From contig DEGR01000068.1 in assembly GCA_002351535.1 (NCBI GenBank), positions 1-50,872 on the forward strand: a stretch of DNA of 50,872 nt. Reading direction: 5' to 3'. Position 1 is the stretch's first letter. Each line of letters starts with the position of its first letter. The notes under the pieces are model-generated. The model saw nothing but the letters and a program-made list of their open reading frames with translations, was not told the origin of the DNA and searched no databases. The translations under genes were made by a program, and so were the position numbers. Source of the DNA: Lachnospira sp. UBA2821. Its GTDB lineage: Bacteria > Bacillota > Clostridia > Lachnospirales > Lachnospiraceae. Below are positions 34,687 to 42,647 of this stretch, in pieces.

Positions 34687-35214
34687 ATGGCAGGATATAG
34701 AAAACTTGGCAGAACAACAAGCCAGAGAAAGGCTATGCTTAGAGGTCAGGTAACTGCATTAATTAACAATGGCAAGATCGTTACAACTGAGACAAGAGCT
34801 AAAGAAGTTCGTAAAATCGCAGAAGGTCTTATTGCTATGGCAGTTAAAGAGAAAGATAACTACGAAGAAGTAACAGTTAAGGCTAAAGTTGCCCGTAAAG
34901 ATAAAGATGGTAAGAGAGTTAAAGAAGAAAAAGATGGAAAGAAAGTTACAGTATTTGATGAAGTAGAGAAGACTGTAAAGAAGGATAAACCATCAAGACT
35001 TCATGCAAGAAGAAAAATGCTTGCAGTTCTTTATCCGGTAAAAACACCTGTTGATGGTAAAAAGAAAGCTGTTAAAGACGTAGATCTTACACAGAAATTA
35101 TTTGATGAAATCGCACCTAAATACGAAGGACGTAATGGTGGTTACACAAGAATCATCAAGATTGGTCAGCGTAAAGGTGATGCTGCTATGGAAGTTGTTC
35201 TTGAATTAATCTAA
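34687..35214 (+). CDS. rplQ: 50S ribosomal protein L17 with an internal insertion
   Basis: L17 with normal ends (MAGYRKLGRTTSQRKAMLRG and the tail NGGYTRIIKIGQRKGDAAMEV), but 175 aa against about 115-130 in most bacteria. The extra part is a Lys/Asp/Glu-rich stretch in about residues 58-101 (VKAKVARKDKDGKRVK and following) and a smaller one at about 117-130, flanking the LHARRKMLAVLY core. The frame is open and in the same codon style, so it is a real insertion and not a fusion. L17 sits near the tunnel exit. Confidence 0.95.
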   Translation: MAGYRKLGRTTSQRKAMLRGQVTALINNGKIVTTETRAKEVRKIAEGLIAMAVKEKDNYEEVTVKAKVARKDKDGKRVKEEKDGKKVTVFDEVEKTVKKDKPSRLHARRKMLAVLYPVKTPVDGKKKAVKDVDLTQKLFDEIAPKYEGRNGGYTRIIKIGQRKGDAAMEVVLELI

Positions 35215-35259
35215 TTAATACTTGGACATTTGCATTGCAAATCATTAGAATATTTAAGT

Positions 35260-35297
35260 CAGGAGTTAGGAAAGTGATTTCCTGACTCCTGTTTTTT
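35260..35297 (+). terminator. terminator of the ribosomal supercluster
   Basis: CAGGAGTTAGGAAA (35260-35273) pairs with TTTCCTGACTCCTG (35278-35291) over 14 positions with one G-T pair, a 4-base loop and TTTTTT directly after. A textbook intrinsic terminator after rplQ. Confidence 0.95.
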
Positions 35298-35416
35298 ATT
35301 GTACATGGTGATATACATTATTGTGTGTGCATGAAACGTCACTTGTTTTCAGGCAAAAACAAATGACTATTAAAGATATTATTTCGCAACAGATTGCTCA
35401 GAAATGAGGATTGAAA

Positions 35417-36295
35417 ATGTCATTTATTAAAGTAAAAAATCTTATACATAAATTTAATATATATGATGAACAGAAAAATATAATAGAGGACAATTATGCT
35501 TTGAATGACATAAGTATTGATATTAACAAAGGTGAATATATTGCAATTCTTGGACATAATGGTTCGGGCAAATCAACTTTAGCCAGACATTTAAATAATC
35601 TCCTGTTTCCGGATGGCGGAAGTGTGTGGATTAATGAGATAGAAAGTAATGCAGAAGATTATTTAAGTACCTGTGAGATTCGCAAAAATGTAGGAATGGT
35701 ATTCCAAAATCCGGATAATCAGATTGTTGGAACAACAGTTGAAGAGGATACTGCATTTGGACCGGAGAATTTGTGCATGAATCCGGATATTATTAAAAAA
35801 AATGTTTATAAATGTCTTAAAAATATGAACATGGAGAAATACAGGTTTAAGTCGCCTTCAAGGTTGTCGGGTGGACAAAAGCAGAGAGTTGCGATAGCGG
35901 GAATACTTGCCATGCATCCGCAGTGTATTGTATTTGATGAGGCTACTGCAATGCTTGACCCACAGGGCAGAGCTGAGATTATGGGCATCATTTCTGAACT
36001 TCATAACGAGGGGATGACTATTGTTCATATAACACATTTTATGGAAGAAGTAGTGAATGCAGACAGAATATTTGTGATGGACAAAGGAAAGATACTGTTG
36101 CAGGGAACACCTAAAGAGGTGTTCGGTAAAAGTGATGTAATACAAAAAGCAGGGCTGGAAGTACCGTTAATTACAGACATAGCAATCAGATTAAAAGAGG
36201 ATGGGTATGATATGCCTATTGATATACTTGATGTGGAACATTTTGTAGAAATATTTATAGAGAAATTATATAAAAATGGGATGCCGGAGGAATAA
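35417..36295 (+). CDS. ecfA1: ECF transporter ATPase EcfA1
   Basis: Energy-coupling-factor ATPase (292 aa) that drives vitamin and cofactor uptake with several exchangeable substrate-binding S proteins. Walker A GHNGSGKST, Q-loop VFQNPDNQ, signature LSGGQKQRV and Walker B CIVFDEAT. I use ATG 35417, 6 bases after GAGGA, and not the in-frame TTG two codons earlier. No S component is encoded beside it, so this is a group II module shared by distant S proteins. Confidence 0.93.
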   Translation: MSFIKVKNLIHKFNIYDEQKNIIEDNYALNDISIDINKGEYIAILGHNGSGKSTLARHLNNLLFPDGGSVWINEIESNAEDYLSTCEIRKNVGMVFQNPDNQIVGTTVEEDTAFGPENLCMNPDIIKKNVYKCLKNMNMEKYRFKSPSRLSGGQKQRVAIAGILAMHPQCIVFDEATAMLDPQGRAEIMGIISELHNEGMTIVHITHFMEEVVNADRIFVMDKGKILLQGTPKEVFGKSDVIQKAGLEVPLITDIAIRLKEDGYDMPIDILDVEHFVEIFIEKLYKNGMPEE

Positions 36296-36301
36296 AACTT
36301 C

Positions 36302-37141
36302 ATGATAGAATTTCGAAATGTCAGTTATATGTATAAAGACAATGGCTCTGACGAAGAAAATGCATTAAATAATATAAATCTTACAATTAAGAGCGGAGAG
36401 TTTATTGGAATTGCCGGACAGACGGGGTCAGGGAAGTCAACACTCATACAGCTAATGAATGGATTGATAAAACCGACATCAGGCAATGTGCTATTCATGG
36501 GCAACGATATAAATGAGGCAGATTATGACAGACGCGCACTTAAGTTTGAAGTAGGGATAGTGTTCCAGTATTCAGATTATCAGCTTTTTGAAAATGATGT
36601 AATAACTGATGTAATGTATGGACCTAAGAATAAGGGATTAGATGATAAAGAGGCGGAGGAGGCAGCAAAACAGGCTCTTGAAATATTAGAATTTCCCGAA
36701 GATAAATATAAAAAATCGCCATTTGAACTGTCAGGTGGAGAGAAAAAGAAAGCAGCCATTGCCGGTATATTGGCAATGAATCCGAAAGTACTTGTGCTTG
36801 ACGAACCTACAGCGGGACTTGACCCGGCAGGAAGAAGAACATTATATAATATTTTGAGGGAGTTAAATGAAAAGAAGGGTATTACAGTTATAGTAGTATC
36901 GCATTCGATGGAAGATATGGCAGAATATGTTGAAAGACTTATTGTTATGCATAATGGAAATGTTGTCATGGATGATACTACTTCAAATGTATTTGCAAGA
37001 AAAGGTGAAATATATAGGATGGGACTTGATATTCCTGTTGTTGCAAAACTTATGTATGCCTTAAAGGAAAAAGGAATTGATGTTGACACATCTGTTATAA
37101 AGAAAGAGGATGCCATAAAATGCTTAGAGAGATTACTTTAG
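36302..37141 (+). CDS. ecfA2: ECF transporter ATPase EcfA2
   Basis: Second ECF ATPase (279 aa), forming a heterodimer with EcfA1. Walker A GQTGSGKST, VFQYSDYQLF, signature LSGGEKKKAAI and Walker B VLVLDEPT. The VFQYxxxQLF form of the Q-loop is typical of EcfA2. Its 3' end overlaps ecfT by 22 bases, so expression is coupled. Confidence 0.94.
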   Translation: MIEFRNVSYMYKDNGSDEENALNNINLTIKSGEFIGIAGQTGSGKSTLIQLMNGLIKPTSGNVLFMGNDINEADYDRRALKFEVGIVFQYSDYQLFENDVITDVMYGPKNKGLDDKEAEEAAKQALEILEFPEDKYKKSPFELSGGEKKKAAIAGILAMNPKVLVLDEPTAGLDPAGRRTLYNILRELNEKKGITVIVVSHSMEDMAEYVERLIVMHNGNVVMDDTTSNVFARKGEIYRMGLDIPVVAKLMYALKEKGIDVDTSVIKKEDAIKCLERLL

Positions 37142-37956
37142 GACAATATTATAATGCGAAATCAGTAATTCATGATTTGGACCCGAGAGTTAAACTTTTA
37201 GGAACATTATTATATATTGCAGCTTTATTTGTTGTAAACGGTTTAGCAGGATATGCAGTTATTACTATAATATTTCTTAGTTTAGTGAAATTATCCAATG
37301 TGCCATTAAAATATATTGTACGAGGCATTAAAGCAATTGTATTTATACTTATAATAACTGCCGTATGTAATATGTTTTTCTTCGAAGGGAAAAATATAAT
37401 TGTAAAATGGCATTTTATAACTATTACATTAGAGGGAGTTAAACATGCTGTATCTATGGCAATCCGTCTTATATTACTTATTCTCGGCACTTCAATACTG
37501 ACACTGACGACTACATCAACTGATTTAACTGATGCACTTGAAAAAAGCCTTGGATTTTTAAAAAAGGTGAAGGTTCCCGTGAGTGAGATAGCACTTATGA
37601 TGTCGATTGCACTGAGATTTATACCGATTCTTGTTGAAGAGACTAATAAGATTATGAAGGCGCAGATATCAAGGGGAGCAGATTTTGAAAAAGGAAATAT
37701 ATTTCAGAGAATAAAAAATTATGTTCCTATAATAGTTCCATTGTTTGTATCAGCATTCAGGAGAGCAGATGATTTGTCAATGGCGATGGAGGCAAGGTGT
37801 TACCAGCCGGGTGCAATGCGAAGTAAAATGTATCCGCTTGAGTACGGTGATATGGATAAGGTAGGATATGCTGTTATAACCAGCACATTTTTAGTAGTTG
37901 TAATTCTAAAAGTGGTCTGCAGAGTAAATGGTTTAAATCAATTCTGGATAATATAG
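37120..37956 (+). CDS. ecfT: ECF transporter transmembrane protein EcfT
   Basis: Membrane coupling protein (278 aa) with about five or six hydrophobic helices and two long cytosolic coupling helices. The Arg motifs that dock on the ATPases are SRG (QISRGADF) and ARC (MEARCYQPG). It completes the EcfA1A2T module. The start lies inside the ecfA2 end. Confidence 0.93.
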   Translation: MLREITLGQYYNAKSVIHDLDPRVKLLGTLLYIAALFVVNGLAGYAVITIIFLSLVKLSNVPLKYIVRGIKAIVFILIITAVCNMFFFEGKNIIVKWHFITITLEGVKHAVSMAIRLILLILGTSILTLTTTSTDLTDALEKSLGFLKKVKVPVSEIALMMSIALRFIPILVEETNKIMKAQISRGADFEKGNIFQRIKNYVPIIVPLFVSAFRRADDLSMAMEARCYQPGAMRSKMYPLEYGDMDKVGYAVITSTFLVVVILKVVCRVNGLNQFWII

Positions 37957-37970
37957 AATATGAGGTAGTT

Positions 37971-38729
37971 ATGAAGAGAATTTTTTTGAAAGTTGCATAT
38001 GATGGAACAAATTATTGTGGCTGGCAGAAACAAAATAATGGTGTTGCGGTTGAATCGGTTATAAATAATGCTTTATCTGAACTTCTGGGAACAGAAATCA
38101 GTATAATTGGGGCGAGCCGGACAGATGCCGGAGTTCATGCACTTGGAAATATAGCAGTATTTGATACAGATTCAAGAATACCCGGAGAAAAGTTTGCATA
38201 TGCACTCAATCAGAGGCTTCCTGAAGATATAGTAATTCAGGAATCAAAAGAGGTGGCACCGGAATTTCATCCAAGATATTGTGAATGCAATAAAACATAT
38301 GTATACAGAGTGTTAAATTGTAAGTTTCCAATTCCTATGGAGCGATTGTATGCATATTTTCTGTATTATGATATTGATGTAGACAAGATGCAGGAGGCGG
38401 CACAATATCTTGTCGGAACACATGATTTTGCAAGCTTTTGCTCAGTAAATGCACAGGTTAAGAGTACAGTGCGCACAGTTAATTATATTAAAGTGACCAG
38501 AAAAAAGGATATGCTTTATGGAGAACATGACATAATATCAATTGAAATTAACGGTAATGGATTTTTATATAATATGGTAAGAATAATCAGCGGTACACTT
38601 TTACAGGTTGGAATGGGCAGAATGGATATAAAAGAAGTAAAGGATATTCTCGATGCTGCTGACAGAAGTAAAAGCGGGCCAACAGCCCCGGCAAGAGGAC
38701 TTTCATTAGTTCAGATTAATTATTTATAA
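37971..38729 (+). CDS. truA: tRNA pseudouridine synthase A
   Basis: Makes pseudouridine at positions 38-40 of tRNA anticodon arms. 252 aa. The catalytic Asp is D52 in GASRTDAGVHALGN; N-terminal VAYDGTNYCGWQKQ and C-terminal NGFLYNMVRIISGTLL are family motifs. Fourth gene of the ecf operon, the usual Firmicute order just before rplM. Confidence 0.96.
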   Translation: MKRIFLKVAYDGTNYCGWQKQNNGVAVESVINNALSELLGTEISIIGASRTDAGVHALGNIAVFDTDSRIPGEKFAYALNQRLPEDIVIQESKEVAPEFHPRYCECNKTYVYRVLNCKFPIPMERLYAYFLYYDIDVDKMQEAAQYLVGTHDFASFCSVNAQVKSTVRTVNYIKVTRKKDMLYGEHDIISIEINGNGFLYNMVRIISGTLLQVGMGRMDIKEVKDILDAADRSKSGPTAPARGLSLVQINYL

Positions 38730-38775
38730 TAATGGATAATGTTGATAGTTACAGAGCTTTTTTATATTTTTTGTG

Positions 38776-38804
38776 TTGACACACCGGGCAATGTGTAATA
38801 TAAT
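38776..38804 (+). promoter_or_regulatory. rplM-rpsI promoter, perfect consensus
   Basis: TTGACA (38776-38781) and TATAAT (38799-38804) with a 17-base spacer match the sigma-A consensus at all twelve positions. Transcript start is predicted near 38811. Confidence 0.92.
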
Positions 38805-38810
38805 GTTTCA

Positions 38811-38897
38811 ATGTGACGTAGTGTGATAATGCCTTGAACCAAAGCCCCGGTAACAGGTGTTTCATTATAAACAGTATTATTTATAGGAGGAAAACCA
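38811..38897 (+). promoter_or_regulatory. candidate L13 leader RNA
   Basis: The short leader before rplM can fold into a nested stem: ATAATG (38826-38831) with CATTAT (38863-38868), then CCT with AGG and ACC with GGT inside. A leader of this type (L13 leader) is known in other Firmicutes and is thought to give feedback by L13. Match is by position and fold, not by verified consensus. Confidence 0.55.
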
Positions 38898-39326
38898 ATG
38901 AAGAGTTACATGGCTAGTCCAGCAACAATTGAGAGAAAATGGTATGTAGTTGATGCTACAGGATATACATTAGGACGTTTATCATCAGAAATCGCTAAAG
39001 TGTTAAGAGGTAAGAACAAACCTACTTATACACCACATATCGACACAGGAGATTATGTTATCGTTGTAAATGCAGACAAGATTGCAGTTACAGGTAAGAA
39101 GTTAGACCAGAAGATTTATTACAATCATTCAGAATATATCGGTGGTATGAAAGAGACTACTCTTAAAGAGATGTTAGCAAAGAAACCTGAGAAGGTTATC
39201 GAGCTTGCAGTTAAGGGTATGCTTCCAAAAGGACCTTTAGGACGTCAGATGTTTACAAAGCTTCACGTATATGCAGGACCAGAGCATGATCATGCAGCAC
39301 AGAAGCCTGAGACATTAACATTTTAA
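38898..39326 (+). CDS. rplM: 50S ribosomal protein L13
   Basis: L13, 142 aa, an early assembly protein. Conserved WYVVDATGYTLGRLSSEIA, YTPHIDTGDYVIVVNA and KGMLPKGPLGRQM. GGAGG 9 bases upstream. Forms the two-gene operon with rpsI (gap 24 bases). Confidence 0.97.
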   Translation: MKSYMASPATIERKWYVVDATGYTLGRLSSEIAKVLRGKNKPTYTPHIDTGDYVIVVNADKIAVTGKKLDQKIYYNHSEYIGGMKETTLKEMLAKKPEKVIELAVKGMLPKGPLGRQMFTKLHVYAGPEHDHAAQKPETLTF

Positions 39327-39350
39327 TAGGAACTGAAAGGAGGAATAAAA

Positions 39351-39746
39351 ATGGCTAATACAAATAGTTTTTACGGAACAGGTAGAAGAAAAAAGAGTAT
39401 CGCAAGAGTATATTTAAAACCAGGTAAAGGTGAAATTACAATAAATAAAAGAAGTATCGATGATTACTTCGGACTTGAGACATTAAAGGTTATCGTTCGT
39501 CAGCCATTAGCTGCTACAGAGACAACAGAGAAATTTGATGTTGTAGTTAACGTATGTGGTGGTGGATACACAGGACAGGCCGGAGCTATCAGACATGGTA
39601 TCTCAAGAGCTTTATTACAGGCTGATAAAGATTACAGACCAGTATTAAAGAAAGCAGGATTCTTAACAAGAGACCCAAGAATGAAAGAAAGAAAGAAATA
39701 CGGTCTCAAAGCGGCAAGAAGAGCACCACAGTTCTCAAAGAGATAA
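39351..39746 (+). CDS. rpsI: 30S ribosomal protein S9
   Basis: S9, 131 aa, whose C-terminal tail touches P-site tRNA. YGTGRRKKSIARVYLKPG start, GGGYTGQAGAIRHGISRALL, and the invariant tail RRAPQFSKR. The reading frame is complete although the integrase-bearing element begins within 300 bases of its 3' end, so if the element used rpsI as target it restored the end. Confidence 0.97.
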   Translation: MANTNSFYGTGRRKKSIARVYLKPGKGEITINKRSIDDYFGLETLKVIVRQPLAATETTEKFDVVVNVCGGGYTGQAGAIRHGISRALLQADKDYRPVLKKAGFLTRDPRMKERKKYGLKAARRAPQFSKR

Positions 39747-39895
39747 TATGTGCTACTTTTGGAAGTTCGGGAAATGGCTTATTTACTGGATTTCAAGAGT
39801 TGTGGGTGTTGCTAAAATGCGCTTGATTTGAGACAATAAGTAACAAACAAGTATCAAGCAAGTAACACAAAATAGACATTTATATGTAAATTATT

Positions 39896-39938
39896 AGGGA
39901 TGTTTTCCATCAGATTTATCTGGTTGGGTGACATCCCT
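39896..39938 (+). terminator. terminator downstream of rpsI
   Basis: AGGGATGT (39896-39903) pairs with ACATCCCT (39931-39938), with an inner CAGAT/ATCTG pairing, followed by TTT. It lies 150 bases after rpsI, so it could be the original rpsI terminator or part of the element end. The remaining sequence of 39747-40009 has no gene. Confidence 0.7.
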
Positions 39939-40009
39939 TTAATGTTGCATATAAACATATTTATTAAATCCTTTCTGTTAGCGAAAGTAACTTATAAGCA
40001 TCATATAGC

Positions 40010-41065
40010 TTATATTAGGTTTATTGCTTTTACTAATTCTCCTATATCCATATGGGTATAGACTTTTTCTGTTAGAGTCATGGCACCAGCGTGACCAACT
40101 ATCTTTTTAATTGTAGTTTGATCCACATGTGCATCTGCAAGCATTGAAATACAGGTGTGTCGGCAACAATGCGGTGTTCGCTCAATATCAAGATTCTTCA
40201 TTAGTGGCTTAAAATAGCTATCATAATAATTGCGATATAAGAAGTGTTTACCATCATCTGTATGAAGCAGATACTCTGAATCAATGCCATCATTAAACCA
40301 GCCTTTGTAAAAATCTAACACCTTATCCGCAATAGGAACCTTACGGATTCCATTTTCAGTTTTACTGTCAATTACATCAAAGTATTGCTCTTCAAGATGA
40401 ACATTTTCTTTCTTCAAATCTAACAATTCTGAAATTCTTACACCATTGTAAATCAACATTAATATTATTTGATAATATTTATCCTCGCACATAGTCCAAA
40501 CTTTATTGATTTCTTCATTGGTAAATCTGTCTCTGTCAGCTTTATTAGGATTCTTATCTTTGTATTTTAGAATATCAACAAATTCAGAATAATCTTTAGT
40601 GGTAAATTCATGCTTAAGTGCATATTCGTAAATTTGATGAAAGAGAACTAAGAGTTTTCTAAGTGTAGGATAGTTCTTTCCGCAGGTATCAACAACTTTC
40701 TGTAAATCATCCAACTTTACATCTTTAAATGGTTTATTAGCAATGTCAGAACATAAAGAAAAAGAAGCTTTATAGCCATTAACATTAGAACTAGAAATTG
40801 TTGGATATTTTTCTTCAGACCATCGATTATAAATATCCTCAAAGGTTAATTTCATTACAGATAAGTCAATCGGGTTATCGTTGTACTTTGCTAATATCTG
40901 TAAGGCACCAGCCTTTGTTTCAGAATAGCCTAGTATTTGATACTCTTGCATTGCTTTTCCTGTCTTTTCATTAAGCTTCCAACCAGCAGTAACTCTTGCT
41001 GCATATGGTTTTCTTCTTTTGCCGGAGAGCTTTACGACGCCTCCGTAGCCGTTAGGTAATCTCAC
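40010..41065 (-). CDS. tyrosine recombinase / integrase
   Basis: A 351-aa site-specific recombinase that would integrate and excise the element. An AP2-like arm-binding N-terminus (KRRKPYAARVTAGW) is followed by a SAM-like core-binding domain (about 70-165) and the catalytic domain with R210 (NGVRISELL), H299 and R302 (HCCRHT), H325 (GH) and nucleophile Y336 (EKVYTH). It is encoded at the extreme left end of the element reading toward rpsI. Its ATG overlaps the stop of the repressor gene, so the two are co-expressed. Confidence 0.94.
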   Translation of the reverse strand: MRLPNGYGGVVKLSGKRRKPYAARVTAGWKLNEKTGKAMQEYQILGYSETKAGALQILAKYNDNPIDLSVMKLTFEDIYNRWSEEKYPTISSSNVNGYKASFSLCSDIANKPFKDVKLDDLQKVVDTCGKNYPTLRKLLVLFHQIYEYALKHEFTTKDYSEFVDILKYKDKNPNKADRDRFTNEEINKVWTMCEDKYYQIILMLIYNGVRISELLDLKKENVHLEEQYFDVIDSKTENGIRKVPIADKVLDFYKGWFNDGIDSEYLLHTDDGKHFLYRNYYDSYFKPLMKNLDIERTPHCCRHTCISMLADAHVDQTTIKKIVGHAGAMTLTEKVYTHMDIGELVKAINLI

Positions 41066-41628
41066 ATAGCATCATCCTTTCTTTTTATTTGTTCTTTAGT
41101 TTCTACTAGGGCTCTAACAATGCCTAGCATATATGCATCTTCAATGTCAGGAACACCTAAATATGAGTGACCGACATAGATACCGGGTTGAGGTAGAAGT
41201 TCGTCCTGTTCAATGATGACTTCTTCATTGTTATCGATATAGATAAAATCTACAATTCTATCAATAAGAAATTCCTTAGTTATAAGATAGCTAAGGGTAT
41301 CAATGTATTGTTTTGCTCTTTCAATATGATTATATTCATTTGCGTAATGCTGTAAGCGATCAATGGCTGCATCCTGAAGTCTTGTCAATTCTTTTACTTC
41401 GTGATATTCAGGATTTGGAGTTTTGCTTCTACCTAATAAATAATCGTACGAACAATCAAGTGCGTTTGAAAAAAGTTCTAGTGTATCAATGGAGTAAAAG
41501 ACTTTTCCATTCATGTATTTTTTTAAACTTGATAATCCGATGCCAACTAAATCACAAAATTCTTCCTGAGTATATCCTTTTTCTTTAATTCTATCCTTTA
41601 AAATGGTTCCGATAATAGCCATATTCAT
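41062..41628 (-). CDS. Cro/C1-type HTH repressor of the element
   Basis: A 188-aa regulator: N-terminal XRE helix-turn-helix (LKDRIKEKGYTQEEFCDLVGIG then SSLKKYMNGK, residues about 8-55) and an acidic C-terminal region of unknown fold. GGAGG 7 bases upstream fixes the start at 41628. Divergent from the next gene and overlapping the integrase, it probably keeps the element quiescent by acting at the shared control region. Confidence 0.85.
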   Translation of the reverse strand: MNMAIIGTILKDRIKEKGYTQEEFCDLVGIGLSSLKKYMNGKVFYSIDTLELFSNALDCSYDYLLGRSKTPNPEYHEVKELTRLQDAAIDRLQHYANEYNHIERAKQYIDTLSYLITKEFLIDRIVDFIYIDNNEEVIIEQDELLPQPGIYVGHSYLGVPDIEDAYMLGIVRALVETKEQIKRKDDAM

Positions 41629-41684
41629 ATAAGTAACCTCCAATAATATAAAAAATAGGTCTTAAAAGAGATGATTTGTAAATG

Positions 41685-41714
41685 TATAATAACTCTAAAA
41701 GCACTCCAAGTCAA
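41685..41714 (-). promoter_or_regulatory. promoter of the repressor-integrase operon
   Basis: On the minus strand TTGACT (41709-41714) and TATTAT (41686-41691) are 17 bases apart. The -10 region also reads TATAAT on the plus strand (41685-41690), so opposite promoters may share it. Confidence 0.65.
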
Positions 41715-41777
41715 TACATAACTTCAATCAAAAACAAAAATGAGGATGCATAAATGATTGAAGGGAAAGGAGGATGT

Positions 41778-42020
41778 ATGGATAAAGAAAAGGTTTATAT
41801 AGAAATGCCGGCATTTACAGGGCGCAATGTTCCTATTGCAGAAATCGCAAGAGCGATAGGGAAAGATGCCCAGTATATAAGACTTGGATTGCAGAAAGGA
41901 ATTTTGAAATTTGGATATGCAATGAAGATGGAAAATTCTTCAGAATATAACTATTATTGCCCAGACAAAAAGGTTTGGGAAGAGACAGGTTATTTCAAAG
42001 CAATAAAAGAAATATCGTAA
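41778..42020 (+). CDS. small DNA-binding/excisionase-like protein
   Basis: An 80-aa protein starting 7 bases after AAAGGAGG. The centre (IAEIARAIGKDAQYIRLGLQKGIL) looks like a helix-turn-helix of the excisionase or MerR type. First gene rightward of the control region, where such elements often carry an xis-like recombination-directionality factor. Assignment by position and a short motif only. Confidence 0.6.
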   Translation: MDKEKVYIEMPAFTGRNVPIAEIARAIGKDAQYIRLGLQKGILKFGYAMKMENSSEYNYYCPDKKVWEETGYFKAIKEIS

Positions 42021-42072
42021 CTAGTTAATTTGAAATGTATAACATGCATCCACAAGGAAGGAGGAAAGGCTT

Positions 42073-42381
42073 ATGGCTAATAGAAGAACTACGGAAGAAC
42101 AGCTTGAAGCTCTTAGTAAAAGACAGGAGCAGATGAAGGCTCAGGAGAAAGCGTTAAAGAAAAGATTATCCGAGGAGAATCGTAAAGCTAGAACACGCAG
42201 ACTGATTAAGATAGGTGCTGAAGTTGAAAGTGTATATGGTAAGGCGATTGAAGAAGATAAGCTTCCAAGACTTAGAAAATTTCTTCAGGAGCAGGAGTAT
42301 AGAGGAAGTTTCTTAACAAAAGCACTCGAAAGGGCTGATGATGACGATGCAGCTTTTATAAAAGAAAAAGAAGAAGTTTAG
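42073..42381 (+). CDS. MobC-like accessory protein (DUF3847 type)
   Basis: A 102-aa highly charged protein: N-terminal coiled coil (EEQLEALSKRQEQMKAQEKALKKRL), then RKARTRRLIKIGAEVESVYG, a motif shared by small proteins encoded ahead of MobA/MobL relaxases. It probably helps the relaxase load at oriT, which begins right after its stop codon. AAGGAGG upstream. Confidence 0.7.
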   Translation: MANRRTTEEQLEALSKRQEQMKAQEKALKKRLSEENRKARTRRLIKIGAEVESVYGKAIEEDKLPRLRKFLQEQEYRGSFLTKALERADDDDAAFIKEKEEV

Positions 42382-42509
42382 TCGCACCCCTTAGGTACTA
42401 AGGGCGCACTTATATGTGGGCGGAGCCCACATAGGTAAGCTTCTCCCGATGGTCGAACCGGTCAGCCTCCTAACGGAGTCTGCCGGGCGCGTTCTGTCGG
42501 CGGGTCTTA

Positions 42510-42560
42510 TGCAGACAGCACTCTTACGCAGAGGGCGGTCTTGCAGACAGCTTATATAAG
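42510..42560 (+). repeat. iteron-like short direct repeats in the oriT region
   Basis: Three related copies occur in a row: TCTTATGCAGACAGC, TCTTACGCAGAGGG and TCTTGCAGACAGC. They may be binding sites for the accessory mobilization protein. Confidence 0.5.
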
Positions 42561-42561
42561 C

Positions 42562-42619
42562 AAATCTATGGAAATACAAATCTCGCACCAATGGCACGAG
42601 ATTTTATTTCCATAGATTT
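42562..42619. repeat. large nested hairpin before the relaxase gene
   Basis: AAATCTATGGAAAT (42562-42575) pairs perfectly with ATTTCCATAGATTT (42606-42619). Inside, AAATCTCG (42578-42585) pairs with CGAGATTT (42597-42604). The whole 58-base segment can fold as one long stem, in DNA as a cruciform or in RNA as a terminator-like structure. Confidence 0.8.
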
Positions 42620-42647
42620 AATAAATTAGATAAGGAGTTGATGAGGA

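Larger units (their letters stand above)
42382..42647. other. oriT: origin of transfer (oriT) with IncQ-like nic core
   Basis: A GC-rich 266-base gap between mobC-like and relaxase genes. AGGGCGCACTTA (42401-42412), read on the other strand as TAAGTGCGCCCT, matches the nic core known from IncQ/RSF1010-type (MOB-Q) plasmids. It directly follows a perfect inverted repeat, CCCTTAG-GTA-CTAAGGG (42388-42404). A second hairpin, ATGTGGGC-GGA-GCCCACAT (about 42413-42431), comes next. Identity rests on the core match, the inverted repeat and the position beside mob genes. Confidence 0.8.

Noticed and set aside
37620..37810. Second Arg motif of EcfT reads ARC and not ARG
   Set aside because: ARC/ARG alternation is common in EcfT proteins; not a defect.
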